Positions 25,510 through 35,721 of a stretch of DNA of 60,589 nucleotides are shown one piece after another; position 1 is the first letter of the stretch; each line of letters begins with the position of its first letter. Origin of the DNA: CAKAHY01 sp963522175 (GTDB lineage: Bacteria > Bacillota > Clostridia > Lachnospirales > Lachnospiraceae). The position numbers and the translations under genes were made by a program. The stretch is taken from positions 1-60,589 of the forward strand of contig CAUQXC010000010.1 in the NCBI GenBank assembly GCA_963522175.1, in the 5' to 3' direction. Under the pieces are notes generated by a model. It saw only the letters and a program-made list of their open reading frames with translations, did no database searches and had not been told where the DNA came from.

Positions 25510-26345
25510 TTTGCTTCTCCGGTTTCTTTTTGCTTTGTTATGATAAGAACCTCCTGCAAGGTGTCAAAACTTGCAACAGGTATCAAATAGCCCGATTTTG
25601 TAAGCCTTGAATTATCTACATTTATATCCTTTGCATAACCTATCAAAATACCCGGTAAGAATTTTGTACTTATATTGCTTGTTACTATCTTGTCGCCGTC
25701 TTTAATATCGGCATTGACATCTATATCCCCAAGCTTAAGTCTGCCCTCTTCGTATAAACGCAAATCGCCCGCAACTATACAGTTATTTCCGGACTGCATA
25801 GCCATAGCGCTGACCCTTGATACATCATCTATTATACTTCTTACCGTAGCGTAATTTGTTCCGACGTCGCTAACTATTCCGACCAAGCCTCCGTCGGCTA
25901 TAACGTTCATATCAACCTCGATTCCGTCCTTACTTCCCTTATCTATACGAAAGACCTTAAACCAACGTCCGGAATCCTTTGCTATGACCCTTGCTCCGAT
26001 TTTTTCGTAATCGTTATATTCTTCATCGAGCTTATAAAGCTCTCTGAGCCTTTGAAGCTCCAGATTTTCTTCTTCAAGCTCCGTATTCTTAAGACTCAGC
26101 TCGTCTATTCTCGTTTTCAGAGCCTTATTTTCTTCATAAGCCTGCTTCAATGCGTTTCTTTCCTCTATTGAGTTGTAAAAGGCTTTACCCGCAACATTCA
26201 CTCCTTTTTGAATAGGCGTAAGTATGAGACCTACACCTGACCTTAAGGGAGCTATCCATTGACTTTTTATTGCCGTTATTCCTATTAAAAAAACACATAA
26301 AACACTTATGGCTATTAAAATATTTCTATCTGTCTTAGAATCCAT
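25506..26345 (-). CDS. mreC: Rod shape-determining protein MreC
   Basis: 279 residues. A membrane helix at about 8-27 is followed by a coiled coil (about 60-110, rich in Glu/Leu: KTRIDELSLKNTELEEENL) and a two-barrel extracytoplasmic domain (GARVIAKDSGRWFKVFRIDKG, GLVGIVSDVGTNYATVRSI). MreC organises the elongation machinery and binds PBP2. It overlaps radC and mreD by 1 and 4 bases. No mreB lies between radC and mreC, although that is the most common Firmicutes order. Confidence 0.94.
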   Translation of the reverse strand: MDSKTDRNILIAISVLCVFLIGITAIKSQWIAPLRSGVGLILTPIQKGVNVAGKAFYNSIEERNALKQAYEENKALKTRIDELSLKNTELEEENLELQRLRELYKLDEEYNDYEKIGARVIAKDSGRWFKVFRIDKGSKDGIEVDMNVIADGGLVGIVSDVGTNYATVRSIIDDVSRVSAMAMQSGNNCIVAGDLRLYEEGRLKLGDIDVNADIKDGDKIVTSNISTKFLPGILIGYAKDINVDNSRLTKSGYLIPVASFDTLQEVLIITKQKETGEAK

Positions 26346-27031
26346 TATAAGGCTCCTTGCTCTCTGAAACTGTAATATTTATTGTTACCTATGATAACGT
26401 GATCGTTTAATTTTATACCCACCAAAGCACACGCCTTATCCACCGCTTTCGTAACCGTTACATCCTCCTTGCTGGGATTTGGATTTCCGCTGGGATGATT
26501 ATGTACCAAAACGACGTTTACAGCCTCGTGCCTCAATGCTTCTATAAGTATATCTCTGACCGAAATTATGGAAGAATTAACCGTGCCCCTGCTTATAAGC
26601 AGGTCGCAAATCAAACCCTGTCTGGTGTCCAAAAGCGCAAGCCTGAGCTCTTCTCTTTTAAGATTTCTAAGCTCCTGCATGTAGTAATCCGCCACCGCAA
26701 GAGGACTGTCGAAACAGGCAATATCGGGCTTTGAGCTTTTCCACAGTCTTTTTGAAAGCTCTATCAGACATAAAATCTGTATTGCTTTGACCTTGCCTAT
26801 TCCTCTTATTTTTAAAAGCTCGTTATAATTAAGCGTACTCAAGCCGAAAAGACCTTGCCTCGCGGCTCCGAGACCCAGAACACTTTTGGAAAGCTCCACG
26901 ACATTTACATCCTTTGTACCGGTTCTTAATAAAACGGCGAGCAGCTCAACATCCGTCAAAGCCTTACAGCCTAATTTCAAACATCTTTCATAAGGTAATT
27001 CTTCTTTACTTTCAAGATCCTTTAATAACAT
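26345..27031 (-). CDS. radC: RadC-family JAB-domain protein
   Basis: 228 residues from ATG 27031, with GGAAAGGG upstream; an upstream TTG (27055) has no ribosome site. The N-terminal helix-hairpin-helix-like region (LLKIRGIGKVKAIQIL) is followed by a JAB1/MPN-like metal site, VHNHPSGNPNPSKED, with the two His and the Asp. Despite the name, a DNA repair role is unproven; the fold resembles metal-dependent deubiquitinases. The gene's place beside mre genes is conserved across Firmicutes. Confidence 0.92.
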   Translation of the reverse strand: MLLKDLESKEELPYERCLKLGCKALTDVELLAVLLRTGTKDVNVVELSKSVLGLGAARQGLFGLSTLNYNELLKIRGIGKVKAIQILCLIELSKRLWKSSKPDIACFDSPLAVADYYMQELRNLKREELRLALLDTRQGLICDLLISRGTVNSSIISVRDILIEALRHEAVNVVLVHNHPSGNPNPSKEDVTVTKAVDKACALVGIKLNDHVIIGNNKYYSFREQGAL

Positions 27032-27061
27032 TAATCCCTTTCCGCAACTCTCCAAGTAGGG

Positions 27062-28333
27062 TTAAATGATATTCTTTTCTGCCAGTTTTTGTAGGGACAG
27101 CAGTATCCCGAATTTTGCATGGTAAAATGTAAGTCCGCCTTGGAAGAACACCGTATACGGTTCCTTCATAGGGGCATCCGCACTGAGTTCTATGGATGAA
27201 CCCGACACAAATGCACCTGCCGCCATAATAACGTCGCAGTCATAACCCGGCATAGCCCAAGGTTCGGGAGTGACATAGCTGTCAACCGGTGCCGCCGCCT
27301 GTATACCCTCGCAAAAGGCTATAACGGCCTCCGGACTTCTTAAAGTTATGGCTTGGATTATGTCATGTCTTGTTTGCGTACCGTCAGGAATACATTTATA
27401 TCCGAAGCTTTCATATATATTCGCCGCAAAAATAGCCGCTTTTACGGCACCCGCAACCACGACGGGAGATAAAAACAAACCTTGAAGCATACTTTGGGTA
27501 AGTCCCAATGTGGCACCGACCTCTTTCCCGAGTCCCGGAGCCGTAAGTCTGTAAGCGGCATTTTCTATACATTCTTTCTTTCCTACAATATAGCCGCCTA
27601 TAGGTGCAAGACCTCCGCCCGGATTCTTTATGAGGGAGCCGACTATCATGTCCGCTCCGACCTCAAGAGGTTCTCTTTCCTCGACAAATTCTCCGTAGCA
27701 GTTGTCGACCATTATAATTACATCTTTTTTAATCTGTCTTATAAATTGTATAAGTTCTTCTATTTTTGCAACCGATAAGGTAGGCCTTTCGGCATAGCCT
27801 TTTGAACGCTGTATAGTAACAAGCTTTGTTTTCTCGTTTATTCCCGCCTTTATGGCTTCAAAGTCAAAAGAGCCGTCCTCTTTTAAGTCCGCCTGCCTGT
27901 AAGTAATGTTATACTCCGCAAGTGAACCCTTTGAAGGACGTATACCTATAACCTCTTCCAAGGTGTCATAGGGCTTTCCCACAGGTGAAAAAAGTTCGTC
28001 TCCCGGTCTTAAGTTTGAAGATAAAGCCACATGCAAAGCATGGGTTCCGCTTACGAGCTGAGGTCTTACAAGCGCATCCTCGCCTTTAAAAACACTCGCA
28101 TATACGGCTTCCAAGGTATCTCTTCCCAAGTCATTATAGCCGTAGCCCGTGGTGGCGGCAAAATGTATGTCGCTGAGTCTGTTCTTTCTCATTGCATTTA
28201 AAACCTTGAGCTGATTATATTCGCAGACTCTGTCAATTTCTTCAAATCTTTTTTCAAGCTTTTTAAGGATGTTTTCTCCGAGCTCATAAATCTCTTTTTT
28301 TATGCCCAAATCCCTGTATATATTTTCTAACAT
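27062..28333 (-). CDS. Methionine gamma-lyase/aluminium-resistance family PLP enzyme
   Basis: 423 residues, fold type I aminotransferase-like. FAATTGYGYNDLGRDTLE, the PLP Asp and Lys region (VDNCYGEFVE and GSLIKNPGGGLAPIGGYI) and RLTAPGLGKEVGATLG are hallmarks of the family annotated as methionine gamma-lyase or aluminium resistance protein (YnbB type). The reaction is probably C-S lyase chemistry, but the substrate is not established. A -10 TATAAT at 28367-28372 without a good -35 may drive it. It heads the run of genes to radC and mreCD, 30 bases before radC. Confidence 0.85.
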   Translation of the reverse strand: MLENIYRDLGIKKEIYELGENILKKLEKRFEEIDRVCEYNQLKVLNAMRKNRLSDIHFAATTGYGYNDLGRDTLEAVYASVFKGEDALVRPQLVSGTHALHVALSSNLRPGDELFSPVGKPYDTLEEVIGIRPSKGSLAEYNITYRQADLKEDGSFDFEAIKAGINEKTKLVTIQRSKGYAERPTLSVAKIEELIQFIRQIKKDVIIMVDNCYGEFVEEREPLEVGADMIVGSLIKNPGGGLAPIGGYIVGKKECIENAAYRLTAPGLGKEVGATLGLTQSMLQGLFLSPVVVAGAVKAAIFAANIYESFGYKCIPDGTQTRHDIIQAITLRSPEAVIAFCEGIQAAAPVDSYVTPEPWAMPGYDCDVIMAAGAFVSGSSIELSADAPMKEPYTVFFQGGLTFYHAKFGILLSLQKLAEKNII

Positions 28334-28405
28334 GTCAATTTCTTTCCGTTTAAAATATACCCTTCCATTATAGAGTATAATTATTTATAGTTTGTGTGTT
28401 GTAGG

Positions 28406-29350
28406 TTAATTTTTTATAAAATCTGTTTTCAAAATCATGTCTCTCAGAAGCTCATCCTCGGACGAATATAAATCCTTATCCATCCATATGGCTTCTTTTT
28501 CTCTTTTAAACCAAGTTATCTGCCTTTTTGCAAAATGTCTGGTATCCTGCTTTATTTTTTCTTTCAGTTCTTGAAAGGAAAGGCTGTTTTCCTTATACTC
28601 GAAGATTTCTTTATAGCCTATTCCCTGCATTGAAACCATTGATTTATTACAGCCTTTTTTCAAAAGTTCTTCAAATTCTTCGAGTAAGCCTTTTTCAAAC
28701 ATTAAATCCACTCTGTAATTGATTCTCTCATACAGTTTTTTCCTGTCCATATTAAGGACGAAAAGCTTACAGTCATATACCGATTCCTTTTTTCTTTGTT
28801 CCTCGTTATGCTCCGAGATTTTTTTATTGTTCAAAAGTGCATATTCTATAGCTCTTATCAGCCTTTTCTTGTTATTCTTATGGATAAGTCCTGCCGCCTC
28901 TTTATCGAGTTTTTTCAGTTTTTCATGCATAAAATCCGCACCTCGGGCATCATACTCTTCTTCCAGCTCTTTTCTGATTTTCTCACCCAAAAGGCTGTCT
29001 TCTTCTTTAAATTCTATGTCGTATAAAAGAGACTGAATATAAAATCCTGTTCCGCCCACAACTATGGGAAGCTTGCCCCTTTTGTTTATATCTCTGAGCG
29101 CCTCCTTCGCCTTTTTTTGAAAAACTGTAATATTAAATTCTTCATCCGGATCCATTATATCTATGAGATGATGCCTTATGCCCTTCATCTCTTCCGGACT
29201 TATTTTGGCTGTACCTATGTCCATACCTTTGTAAACCTGCATGGAATCGGCACTTATTATTTCTCCGTTCAATTTTTTTGCAAGCAAAACGGATATATTT
29301 GTTTTTCCTACGGCTGTAGGTCCGGCTATGACTATGAGTTTGTCTTTCAT
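28406..29350 (-). CDS. miaA: tRNA dimethylallyltransferase
   Basis: 314 residues. It transfers a dimethylallyl group to A37 of tRNAs reading UNN codons. The P-loop GPTAVGKT (9-16), DSMQVYKGMDIGTAK, the VVGGTGFYIQSLLY segment and KRQITWFKRE near the C-terminus are typical. It overlaps mutL by one base (TAATG). The product is the substrate of MiaB, encoded in the same gene run at 33942. Confidence 0.97.
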   Translation of the reverse strand: MKDKLIVIAGPTAVGKTNISVLLAKKLNGEIISADSMQVYKGMDIGTAKISPEEMKGIRHHLIDIMDPDEEFNITVFQKKAKEALRDINKRGKLPIVVGGTGFYIQSLLYDIEFKEEDSLLGEKIRKELEEEYDARGADFMHEKLKKLDKEAAGLIHKNNKKRLIRAIEYALLNNKKISEHNEEQRKKESVYDCKLFVLNMDRKKLYERINYRVDLMFEKGLLEEFEELLKKGCNKSMVSMQGIGYKEIFEYKENSLSFQELKEKIKQDTRHFAKRQITWFKREKEAIWMDKDLYSSEDELLRDMILKTDFIKN

Positions 29351-31245
29351 TACACTATCCTTTTGAACTTTTTTTCTATATCGTATTTACTCATTTTAAT
29401 TATTGTCGGTCTGCCGTGAGGGCAGTTATAAGGATTTTCAAGCTTAAGCATTTCATCAATAAGTATCTGCACCTCTTTAAGGCTTAAATTCTGATTTCCT
29501 TTTACAGCCGCCTTGCAGGAAAGGCTTGCAAGCTTCGCAAGTATAACTTCGGCTTCATCTGCCGCCTCGCTTTCTGAAAGCTCTTCTATAAGCTCCATAA
29601 TCATTTCTTTTTTATCAACCGAAGGAAGATACGCCGGTAAAGCGCTTAGTTTATACTCTTTTCCCCCGAAGGCTTCAAGCTCAAAGCCCAAATCCACAAA
29701 AAATCTCTCATTATTTTTTACGGTAGCCGCTTCTATATCGGACAAACTGATTATAAGCGGCGGAGAAATATATTGTTTGGTAACCTCATTTTGCTTATAT
29801 GCCTTCAAAAATCTTTCGTACAAAACCTTCTCATGAGCGGCATGCTGGTCTATTATAAACATTTCATCGGCAAGTTCCGCTATCCAGTAGGTAGAAAAAA
29901 TCTGTCCCACTATTCTGTGCTTTTTTATGCTTTCCTCTTCCAAAAACTTTATCTGCTCATACTCCGGCTCTTTAGGTTTTTCCGAAGTTTTCAGTGCTTC
30001 CGGCACCTTATATTCTTTATCTTTCGGAAAACTGTAATCTTTTTTCTCCTCTAAAACCTCCCTCACTTCTGTAGGAACGGTCTCAAAGAAAGCTTGAGGC
30101 TTCTTTTCCTCTTTTTCTTCCTTTTCCTCCGTGAGCCTTTTTACTTCAAAGTTCTCCGGATATCTTTGACCGCTTTTATTTTCTTCTTCAAGTTTAGCTT
30201 CAAGGAAACTTTTAAGCTCCTGTGCCCTTTCTTTTTCCGACACATAGGCTCTTTTTACCAAGTCCGCATTTAAAAGCGTGTTTTCAACAGCCGATTTTAT
30301 AACCGCATATACTGTAGCCGCATCACCGAATCTAAGCTCCGTTTTGCTCGGATGTACGTTCACGTCTATACTTGCGGGATCCACTTTTATATTCAAAAGT
30401 ACAAAGGGATACTGTCCGTGCATAAGTCTGTTACCGTAGGCATCCTCTATGGCTTTTGATATAATGTTATTTTTTATATATCTTGAATTTATGAAATAAA
30501 GCTCATTTGTCCTGTTTCCCTTTGAATATTCGGGCTTTGCAATGTAGCCGCTTACTTCAAAGCTTTCGTCCTTATAGTTTATTTCCAATAAAAGCCTTGT
30601 AAGCTCCTTTCCGTAGATTCTGTATATGGCATCTTTCAAATTTCCGTTCCCGGATGTATGCAGCTTATTAACATTGTTGCTTATAAATCTGAAGCTTATA
30701 TCCGGATGCGAAAGTGCAAGCTTCTCAACTATATCGCTTATATATGCGCCTTCCGTGTTTGCGGACTTCAAAAACTTGCGTCTTGCCGGAGTATTGTAAA
30801 ACAAATCCTTTACAATAATCGTCGTACCGTTCGGTGCGGCAACCTCTTCAAAGGCGGCTTCGCTTCCTCCGTCAATTTTGTATAGACTTGCCGTAAATGC
30901 GGTTTTTGTCTTGCTTATGATTTCAGTTCTCGTAACCGCGCTTATACTTGATAAAGCTTCTCCTCTAAAGCCCAGGCTTAATGTTCTTTCCAAATCCTCG
31001 GCACTTGTAATTTTGCTGGTCGCATGCCTTAAAAAAGCTGTTTTTAATTCATCCTTATCTATTCCGCAACCGTTGTCGGTTATTCTTATAAGGCTTATAC
31101 CGCCTTCTTTAATCTCCACCGTTATCTGATCGGAGGAAGCATCAATGGAATTTTCCAAAAGCTCCTTAACTATGGAAGCCGGTCTTTCCACCACTTCTCC
31201 CGCCGCAATTTTATCAATTGTCGCCTTGTCAAGTATATTAATCAT
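29350..31245 (-). CDS. mutL: DNA mismatch repair protein MutL
   Basis: 631 residues. The N-terminal GHKL ATPase has VKELLENSIDA (N box), ITDNGCGID, ATSKI and GFRGEALSSIS, followed by a linker rich in Glu/Lys (about 330-430). The C-terminal dimerisation/endonuclease domain has DQHAAHEKVLYERF, the conserved DQHA(x)2E metal motif, and near its end CPHGRPTIIKMS. This indicates a nicking MutL, as in other bacteria without MutH. It is 34 bases after mutS. Confidence 0.97.
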   Translation of the reverse strand: MINILDKATIDKIAAGEVVERPASIVKELLENSIDASSDQITVEIKEGGISLIRITDNGCGIDKDELKTAFLRHATSKITSAEDLERTLSLGFRGEALSSISAVTRTEIISKTKTAFTASLYKIDGGSEAAFEEVAAPNGTTIIVKDLFYNTPARRKFLKSANTEGAYISDIVEKLALSHPDISFRFISNNVNKLHTSGNGNLKDAIYRIYGKELTRLLLEINYKDESFEVSGYIAKPEYSKGNRTNELYFINSRYIKNNIISKAIEDAYGNRLMHGQYPFVLLNIKVDPASIDVNVHPSKTELRFGDAATVYAVIKSAVENTLLNADLVKRAYVSEKERAQELKSFLEAKLEEENKSGQRYPENFEVKRLTEEKEEKEEKKPQAFFETVPTEVREVLEEKKDYSFPKDKEYKVPEALKTSEKPKEPEYEQIKFLEEESIKKHRIVGQIFSTYWIAELADEMFIIDQHAAHEKVLYERFLKAYKQNEVTKQYISPPLIISLSDIEAATVKNNERFFVDLGFELEAFGGKEYKLSALPAYLPSVDKKEMIMELIEELSESEAADEAEVILAKLASLSCKAAVKGNQNLSLKEVQILIDEMLKLENPYNCPHGRPTIIKMSKYDIEKKFKRIV

Positions 31246-31279
31246 GCCTCTCTCCTCTCTTTTGCATTTATCCCTTATT

Positions 31280-33925
31280 TTAAATTCGATTTTTTATCTT
31301 ATTTTGTAAACGATACAAAATGTTCATGGTATCTATGGGAGTCATTGAACTTATATCAAGACTTTTAATTTCTTCTATAATCTCGGTATCCTTTACCGTA
31401 TCGAAAAGCGAAAGCTGTGCTGCTTCAAGCTCATTTTGTTTCTTTACGGGTTTATAGCTTTTCTTCCCCGAGTTTTGAGCTATTTCTTTTGCTCTGTTTA
31501 CTATATCCGCATCACTCAAATCCGCCAAAAGCTCCTTTGCCCTGTCTAAAACCGTAGACGGAACTCCCGCAAGTTTTGCCACCTGAATACCGTAGCTCTT
31601 ATCCGCACCGCCTTTGACAATTTTTCTAAGGAAAACTATGTCTTCTCCCTGCTCCTTGACCGCTATGCAGTAGTTATTTACCCCCGCAAGGCTGCCTTCA
31701 AGTTCCGTAAGCTCGTGATAATGAGTCGCAAACAAGGTCTTGGCTCCTAAAAGCTTCTGGTTGCTTATATGCTCCGCCACAGCCCATGCAATGCTGAGCC
31801 CGTCAAAGGTGGAAGTTCCCCTGCCTATCTCGTCCAAAATAATCAGGGAATTTTTACTTGCATTCCTGAGTATATTTGCAACTTCCGTCATCTCAACCAT
31901 AAAGGTGGATTGTCCGCTTGCCAAGTCATCACTGGCTCCTACTCTTGTAAAAAGTCTGTCGCATATACCTATATCCGCCTGAGCGGCGGGAACAAAGCTG
32001 CCTATCTGAGCCATGAGAACAATCAATGCCGTTTGCCTCATATATGTCGACTTACCCGCCATATTGGGACCTGTGATTATGCTGAGTCTGTTCTTTCCCG
32101 TATCGAGGTAGGTATCGTTTGAAATAAAAAATCCTTCCTTAAGAACCTGCTCTACAACGGGGTGTCTGCCCTCTTTTATGTCCAATATGCCTTTTGTATT
32201 TATCTCGGGACGCACGTAGTTGTTTCTTGATGCCACTCTTGCAAAACTTAAAAGTATATCAAGCACGGCTATAAGCCTTGCCGTCTTTTTGATTCTGGTA
32301 ACATGAAGCGCTATGGCATCTCTTATTTCGATGAAAAGCTCATACTCCAGTATGTTAAGCTTATCCTGAGCTCCCAACACTATATCTTCAAGCTTTTTCA
32401 GCTCCTCCGTCGTATATCTTTCGGCATTCGTCAGAGTCTGTTTTCTTATAAAATAGTCCGGAACCTTATCTTTAAAAGAGTTTGTCACCTCAAAATAATA
32501 TCCGAAAACCTTATTGTATTTTATCTTCAGGTTTTTTATCCCGCTTTTTTCTTTTTCCTTTTCTTCCAGTTCCAGAAGCCATGTTTTACCTTCCGTGGAA
32601 GCGAGACGGAGCCTGTCAACCTCTTCGTTATAGCCTGTTTTCAGAATATTGCCTTCTTTCAGTCCTAAAGGACAATCCTCATTTATGGAATTCTTGATCA
32701 AAGAATATATATCTTCAAGTGTATCCAAATTTTCACATATATCCTTTATAAGCTGTGCCTCAAAGGTGGAAAGTCCCGTCTTTATTGCCGGCAATATCTC
32801 AAGAGAGCCTGAAAAAGCGAGCAAATCTCTTGTATTTGCGGTTCCCGAGCTTATTTTACCCAAAAGTCTTTCTATATCGTAAACACTGTTAAGGTATTCG
32901 CAAAGTTCTTCGCTGTCGATATATCTGTTTAAAAATTCTTCTACGCTGTCCTGTCTTTTCAGGATTTCATCTTTGCTGATAAGGGGCTGCTCTATATAAG
33001 TTCTGAGAAGTCTCGCCCCCATTGCGGTCTTTGTCTTATCGAGTACCCCGAGAAGGCTGCCTGTCTTTTTCTTCTCCCTCATTGTTTCCAAAAGTTCAAG
33101 GTTTCTCCTTGAATTTATGTCCACAAGCATATAATCGGTATTTGAATAAACCTTTATATCCGTTATCTGTGAAAGAGCCGACTTTTGAGTATCATAAAGA
33201 TACTGCAATAAAGCACCCGCACTGATGCTTCCCTCGGTGCAGGTCTCTATTCCCAAACCGGCAAGGCTTTTTAAGCCGAAATGCTTTTTTAAAAGCCCCG
33301 AACTTCTTTCCTCTTCAAAATAAGCTTCATCTATTGTGCTTACAATCAAGGAGTATTTACCCTTTAACTCATCAAGGTCGACACCCGACATTAAAAAGGC
33401 GGGATTACAAACTATCTCGCTGACATTGTAGCGGCTTATTTCATCATATACCTGCTTTAGGTTAGCCACCGTACTTATAAAAAAATCTCCCGTACTTATA
33501 TCTGCTATGCTTATGCCGAAGTTTGAAGAAAGATAGCTTACTCCCATTATAAAATTATTCCTATCCTCCGCCAAAGCCGAACTGTTCGTTATGGTTCCGG
33601 GGGTAATTATTTTTACCACTTCCCTTTTAACCAATCCCTTTGCCGTTTTAGGGTCTTCCACCTGTTCCGCAATAGCTACCTTGTAGCCCTTTGAAACCAG
33701 TTTATTTATATAAACCTCGGCACTATGATAAGGAACGCCGCACATAGGCGCCCTTTCCTCCAATCCGCAGTCCTTTCCCGTTAAGGTAAGCTCCAGCTCT
33801 CTTGACGCCGTTAAAGCATCTTCAAAAAACATTTCATAGAAGTCGCCCAACCTGTAAAAAAGTATGCAGTCTTTATTTTCTTCTTTTGTTTCAAGATACT
33901 TTGTCATCATAGGTGATAATGCCAT
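31280..33925 (-). CDS. mutS: DNA mismatch repair protein MutS
   Basis: 881 residues, standard length. The N-terminal mismatch-binding domain has the Phe-x-Glu motif (RLGDFYEMFFEDA). The core and clamp follow, then the ATPase with Walker A GPNMAGKST, Walker B LIILDEIGRGTSTFDG and FATHYHELTELE. It recognises mismatches and recruits MutL. It is 16 bases after miaB and 34 before mutL, so miaB-mutS-mutL-miaA is one transcription unit. Confidence 0.98.
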   Translation of the reverse strand: MALSPMMTKYLETKEENKDCILFYRLGDFYEMFFEDALTASRELELTLTGKDCGLEERAPMCGVPYHSAEVYINKLVSKGYKVAIAEQVEDPKTAKGLVKREVVKIITPGTITNSSALAEDRNNFIMGVSYLSSNFGISIADISTGDFFISTVANLKQVYDEISRYNVSEIVCNPAFLMSGVDLDELKGKYSLIVSTIDEAYFEEERSSGLLKKHFGLKSLAGLGIETCTEGSISAGALLQYLYDTQKSALSQITDIKVYSNTDYMLVDINSRRNLELLETMREKKKTGSLLGVLDKTKTAMGARLLRTYIEQPLISKDEILKRQDSVEEFLNRYIDSEELCEYLNSVYDIERLLGKISSGTANTRDLLAFSGSLEILPAIKTGLSTFEAQLIKDICENLDTLEDIYSLIKNSINEDCPLGLKEGNILKTGYNEEVDRLRLASTEGKTWLLELEEKEKEKSGIKNLKIKYNKVFGYYFEVTNSFKDKVPDYFIRKQTLTNAERYTTEELKKLEDIVLGAQDKLNILEYELFIEIRDAIALHVTRIKKTARLIAVLDILLSFARVASRNNYVRPEINTKGILDIKEGRHPVVEQVLKEGFFISNDTYLDTGKNRLSIITGPNMAGKSTYMRQTALIVLMAQIGSFVPAAQADIGICDRLFTRVGASDDLASGQSTFMVEMTEVANILRNASKNSLIILDEIGRGTSTFDGLSIAWAVAEHISNQKLLGAKTLFATHYHELTELEGSLAGVNNYCIAVKEQGEDIVFLRKIVKGGADKSYGIQVAKLAGVPSTVLDRAKELLADLSDADIVNRAKEIAQNSGKKSYKPVKKQNELEAAQLSLFDTVKDTEIIEEIKSLDISSMTPIDTMNILYRLQNKIKNRI

Positions 33926-33941
33926 AATACACCGCTTTCAA

Positions 33942-35375
33942 TTATACAATATGTCCCATGTAATAAAAGCCCTTCGCTTCGTCAAGCTTTACATCGACTA
34001 TTTTACCTATAAGGCTTTCATCGCCGGGTAAATGTACTATCATGTTATTGTCAAGTCTTCCGCTTACATAATCAGCTAACTGTTCGTCTTTTCCTTCTAT
34101 AAGCGCAGACTTTACTTTACCGACATTTTTAAGTGCCGACTCAAAGCTGTGTCCCTGCACAAGCTTTAAAAGTCTGTTAAATCTGTCTTTTATTACAGTC
34201 TCATCCACCTGTCCCTCCATTTTTGCGGCAGGTGTTCCCGTACGTTTAGAATAAATAAATGTAAATGCCGAATCATATCTGACTTTTTCAACAACTTCAA
34301 GGGTCTCAAGGAAGTCTTCTTCCGTTTCTCCCGGGAAGCCGACTATAATATCGGTCGTAAGTCCTATTTCCGGTATTTCTTCTTTTATCTTAAGAGCGAG
34401 CTTCAGGTAAGCTTCTTTGTCATAAACTCTGTTCATTTTCTTTAGAATTTTTGAGCTTCCGGACTGCAACGGTAAATGTAAGTGTTTACAGATCTTGCTT
34501 TCCTTTTTCATAACCTCTATCAGTTCGTCCGATAAATCTTTAGGATGGCTTGTCATAAATCTGACCCTTTCAAGTCCGTCTATCTTACATATTTCTTCAA
34601 GCAACTTTGCAAAGCTCATCTTATTTTCCAAGGTCTTTCCGTAAGAATTAACATTTTGTCCGAGAAGCATAATCTCAACAACGCCTTCACCGACATGTTT
34701 TTTTATCTCGGAAATGATTTCCTCCGGCTCTCTGGATCTTTCTCTTCCCCTTACATAAGGAACTATGCAAAAGGTACAGAAATTATTACAGCCGAACATG
34801 ATATTTACTCCCGTTTTAAAGCTGTAAACTCTTTTATTCGGCAAATTTTCGACTATTCTGTCAGCCTGCTTAAGCACATCTACAACCTGAGCTTCGCTCA
34901 CGAAGCGATTATACAGTATTTCCGCCAGCTTATATATATTATGAGTTCCGAAAACAAGGTCTACATATCTGTAGCTTTTTTTGATTCTTGCCACTTCATC
35001 TTCTTCCTGCATCATACAACCGCAGATGCCTATGATCATGTCCTTGTTTTTCTCTTTTATTCTCTTTAGCTGTCCCAGTCTTCCGTATAGTTTGTCATTG
35101 GCATTCTCTCTTACCGTACATGTATTGAATAACACCAGATCCGCCTCTTCCGTGTCGGTCTCTTCATAACCTATATCCGAGAGTATACCCGAAAGTTTTT
35201 CGGAATCTCTCGCATTCATCTGACATCCGAAGGTTTGGATATTGTAGGTGAGCTTCCTACCTTTATCAAGCGTACCCGCATGAATTATGTCATTCAAACA
35301 AGATATGAAATATGCCTGTCTGTCCGGCTCCTCTACCGGTATATTTATATTTTCCAAATCATTTTGTGCTAACAC
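33942..35375 (-). CDS. miaB: tRNA-2-methylthio-N6-dimethylallyladenosine synthase
   Basis: 477 residues from a GTG at 35375, with AAGGGA seven bases upstream; a TTG at 35399 also reads in frame but has no ribosome site. This is a radical-SAM methylthiotransferase. The N-terminal UPF0004 domain has FGCQMNARDSE and two more Cys (NTCTVRENA, GICGCMM) for the auxiliary cluster. The radical SAM motif is GCNNFCTFCIVPYVRGRE (CxxxCxxC), with a TRAM domain at the C-terminus. It adds a methylthio group to the i6A37 made by MiaA. Confidence 0.96.
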   Translation of the reverse strand: MLAQNDLENINIPVEEPDRQAYFISCLNDIIHAGTLDKGRKLTYNIQTFGCQMNARDSEKLSGILSDIGYEETDTEEADLVLFNTCTVRENANDKLYGRLGQLKRIKEKNKDMIIGICGCMMQEEDEVARIKKSYRYVDLVFGTHNIYKLAEILYNRFVSEAQVVDVLKQADRIVENLPNKRVYSFKTGVNIMFGCNNFCTFCIVPYVRGRERSREPEEIISEIKKHVGEGVVEIMLLGQNVNSYGKTLENKMSFAKLLEEICKIDGLERVRFMTSHPKDLSDELIEVMKKESKICKHLHLPLQSGSSKILKKMNRVYDKEAYLKLALKIKEEIPEIGLTTDIIVGFPGETEEDFLETLEVVEKVRYDSAFTFIYSKRTGTPAAKMEGQVDETVIKDRFNRLLKLVQGHSFESALKNVGKVKSALIEGKDEQLADYVSGRLDNNMIVHLPGDESLIGKIVDVKLDEAKGFYYMGHIV

Positions 35376-35401
35376 TGTAAATTCCCTTCTATTATGCAAA
35401 A

Positions 35402-35701
35402 CTATTCTTCGTAATCTACACAGGCACGGTTTTTTGTATACGGCACTATATATGTCATTCCGGCATGTATATGCTTTTCATCTTTCATGTAAGAAAGAAA
35501 GCTTTCCTTATCTCTCAATACGGAAACAAGCAATATATCGTGAGTACTTGTCTCTTCCCCATCGGTAATCACTTTTATTTCTTCCAGACCCTCAATCTGC
35601 CCCTTTAAGGCTTCAATATGCTTTTTTATATCGGCTTTTATTTCTTTTTCTCTATCTTTGTATTCTTCTTTTATCTGCCATGCCACAATATGCTTTATCA
35701 T
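35402..35701 (-). CDS. Dabb-domain (stress-responsive A/B barrel) protein
   Basis: 99 residues. MIKHIVAWQIKEEY at the start, a Lys/Glu-rich helix, and HAGMTYIVPYTKNRACVDYEE near the C-terminus match the dimeric alpha/beta barrel (Dabb) fold. Proteins of this type are often stress-induced, and a few have enzymatic roles; no function can be assigned. GGAGG is seven bases before the ATG. It lies 26 bases upstream of miaB and directly after the tsf terminator, so it probably heads the miaB-mutS transcript by read-through or an unseen promoter. Confidence 0.85.
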   Translation of the reverse strand: MIKHIVAWQIKEEYKDREKEIKADIKKHIEALKGQIEGLEEIKVITDGEETSTHDILLVSVLRDKESFLSYMKDEKHIHAGMTYIVPYTKNRACVDYEE

Positions 35702-35721
35702 GTTTTCCTCCTATTACTCAT

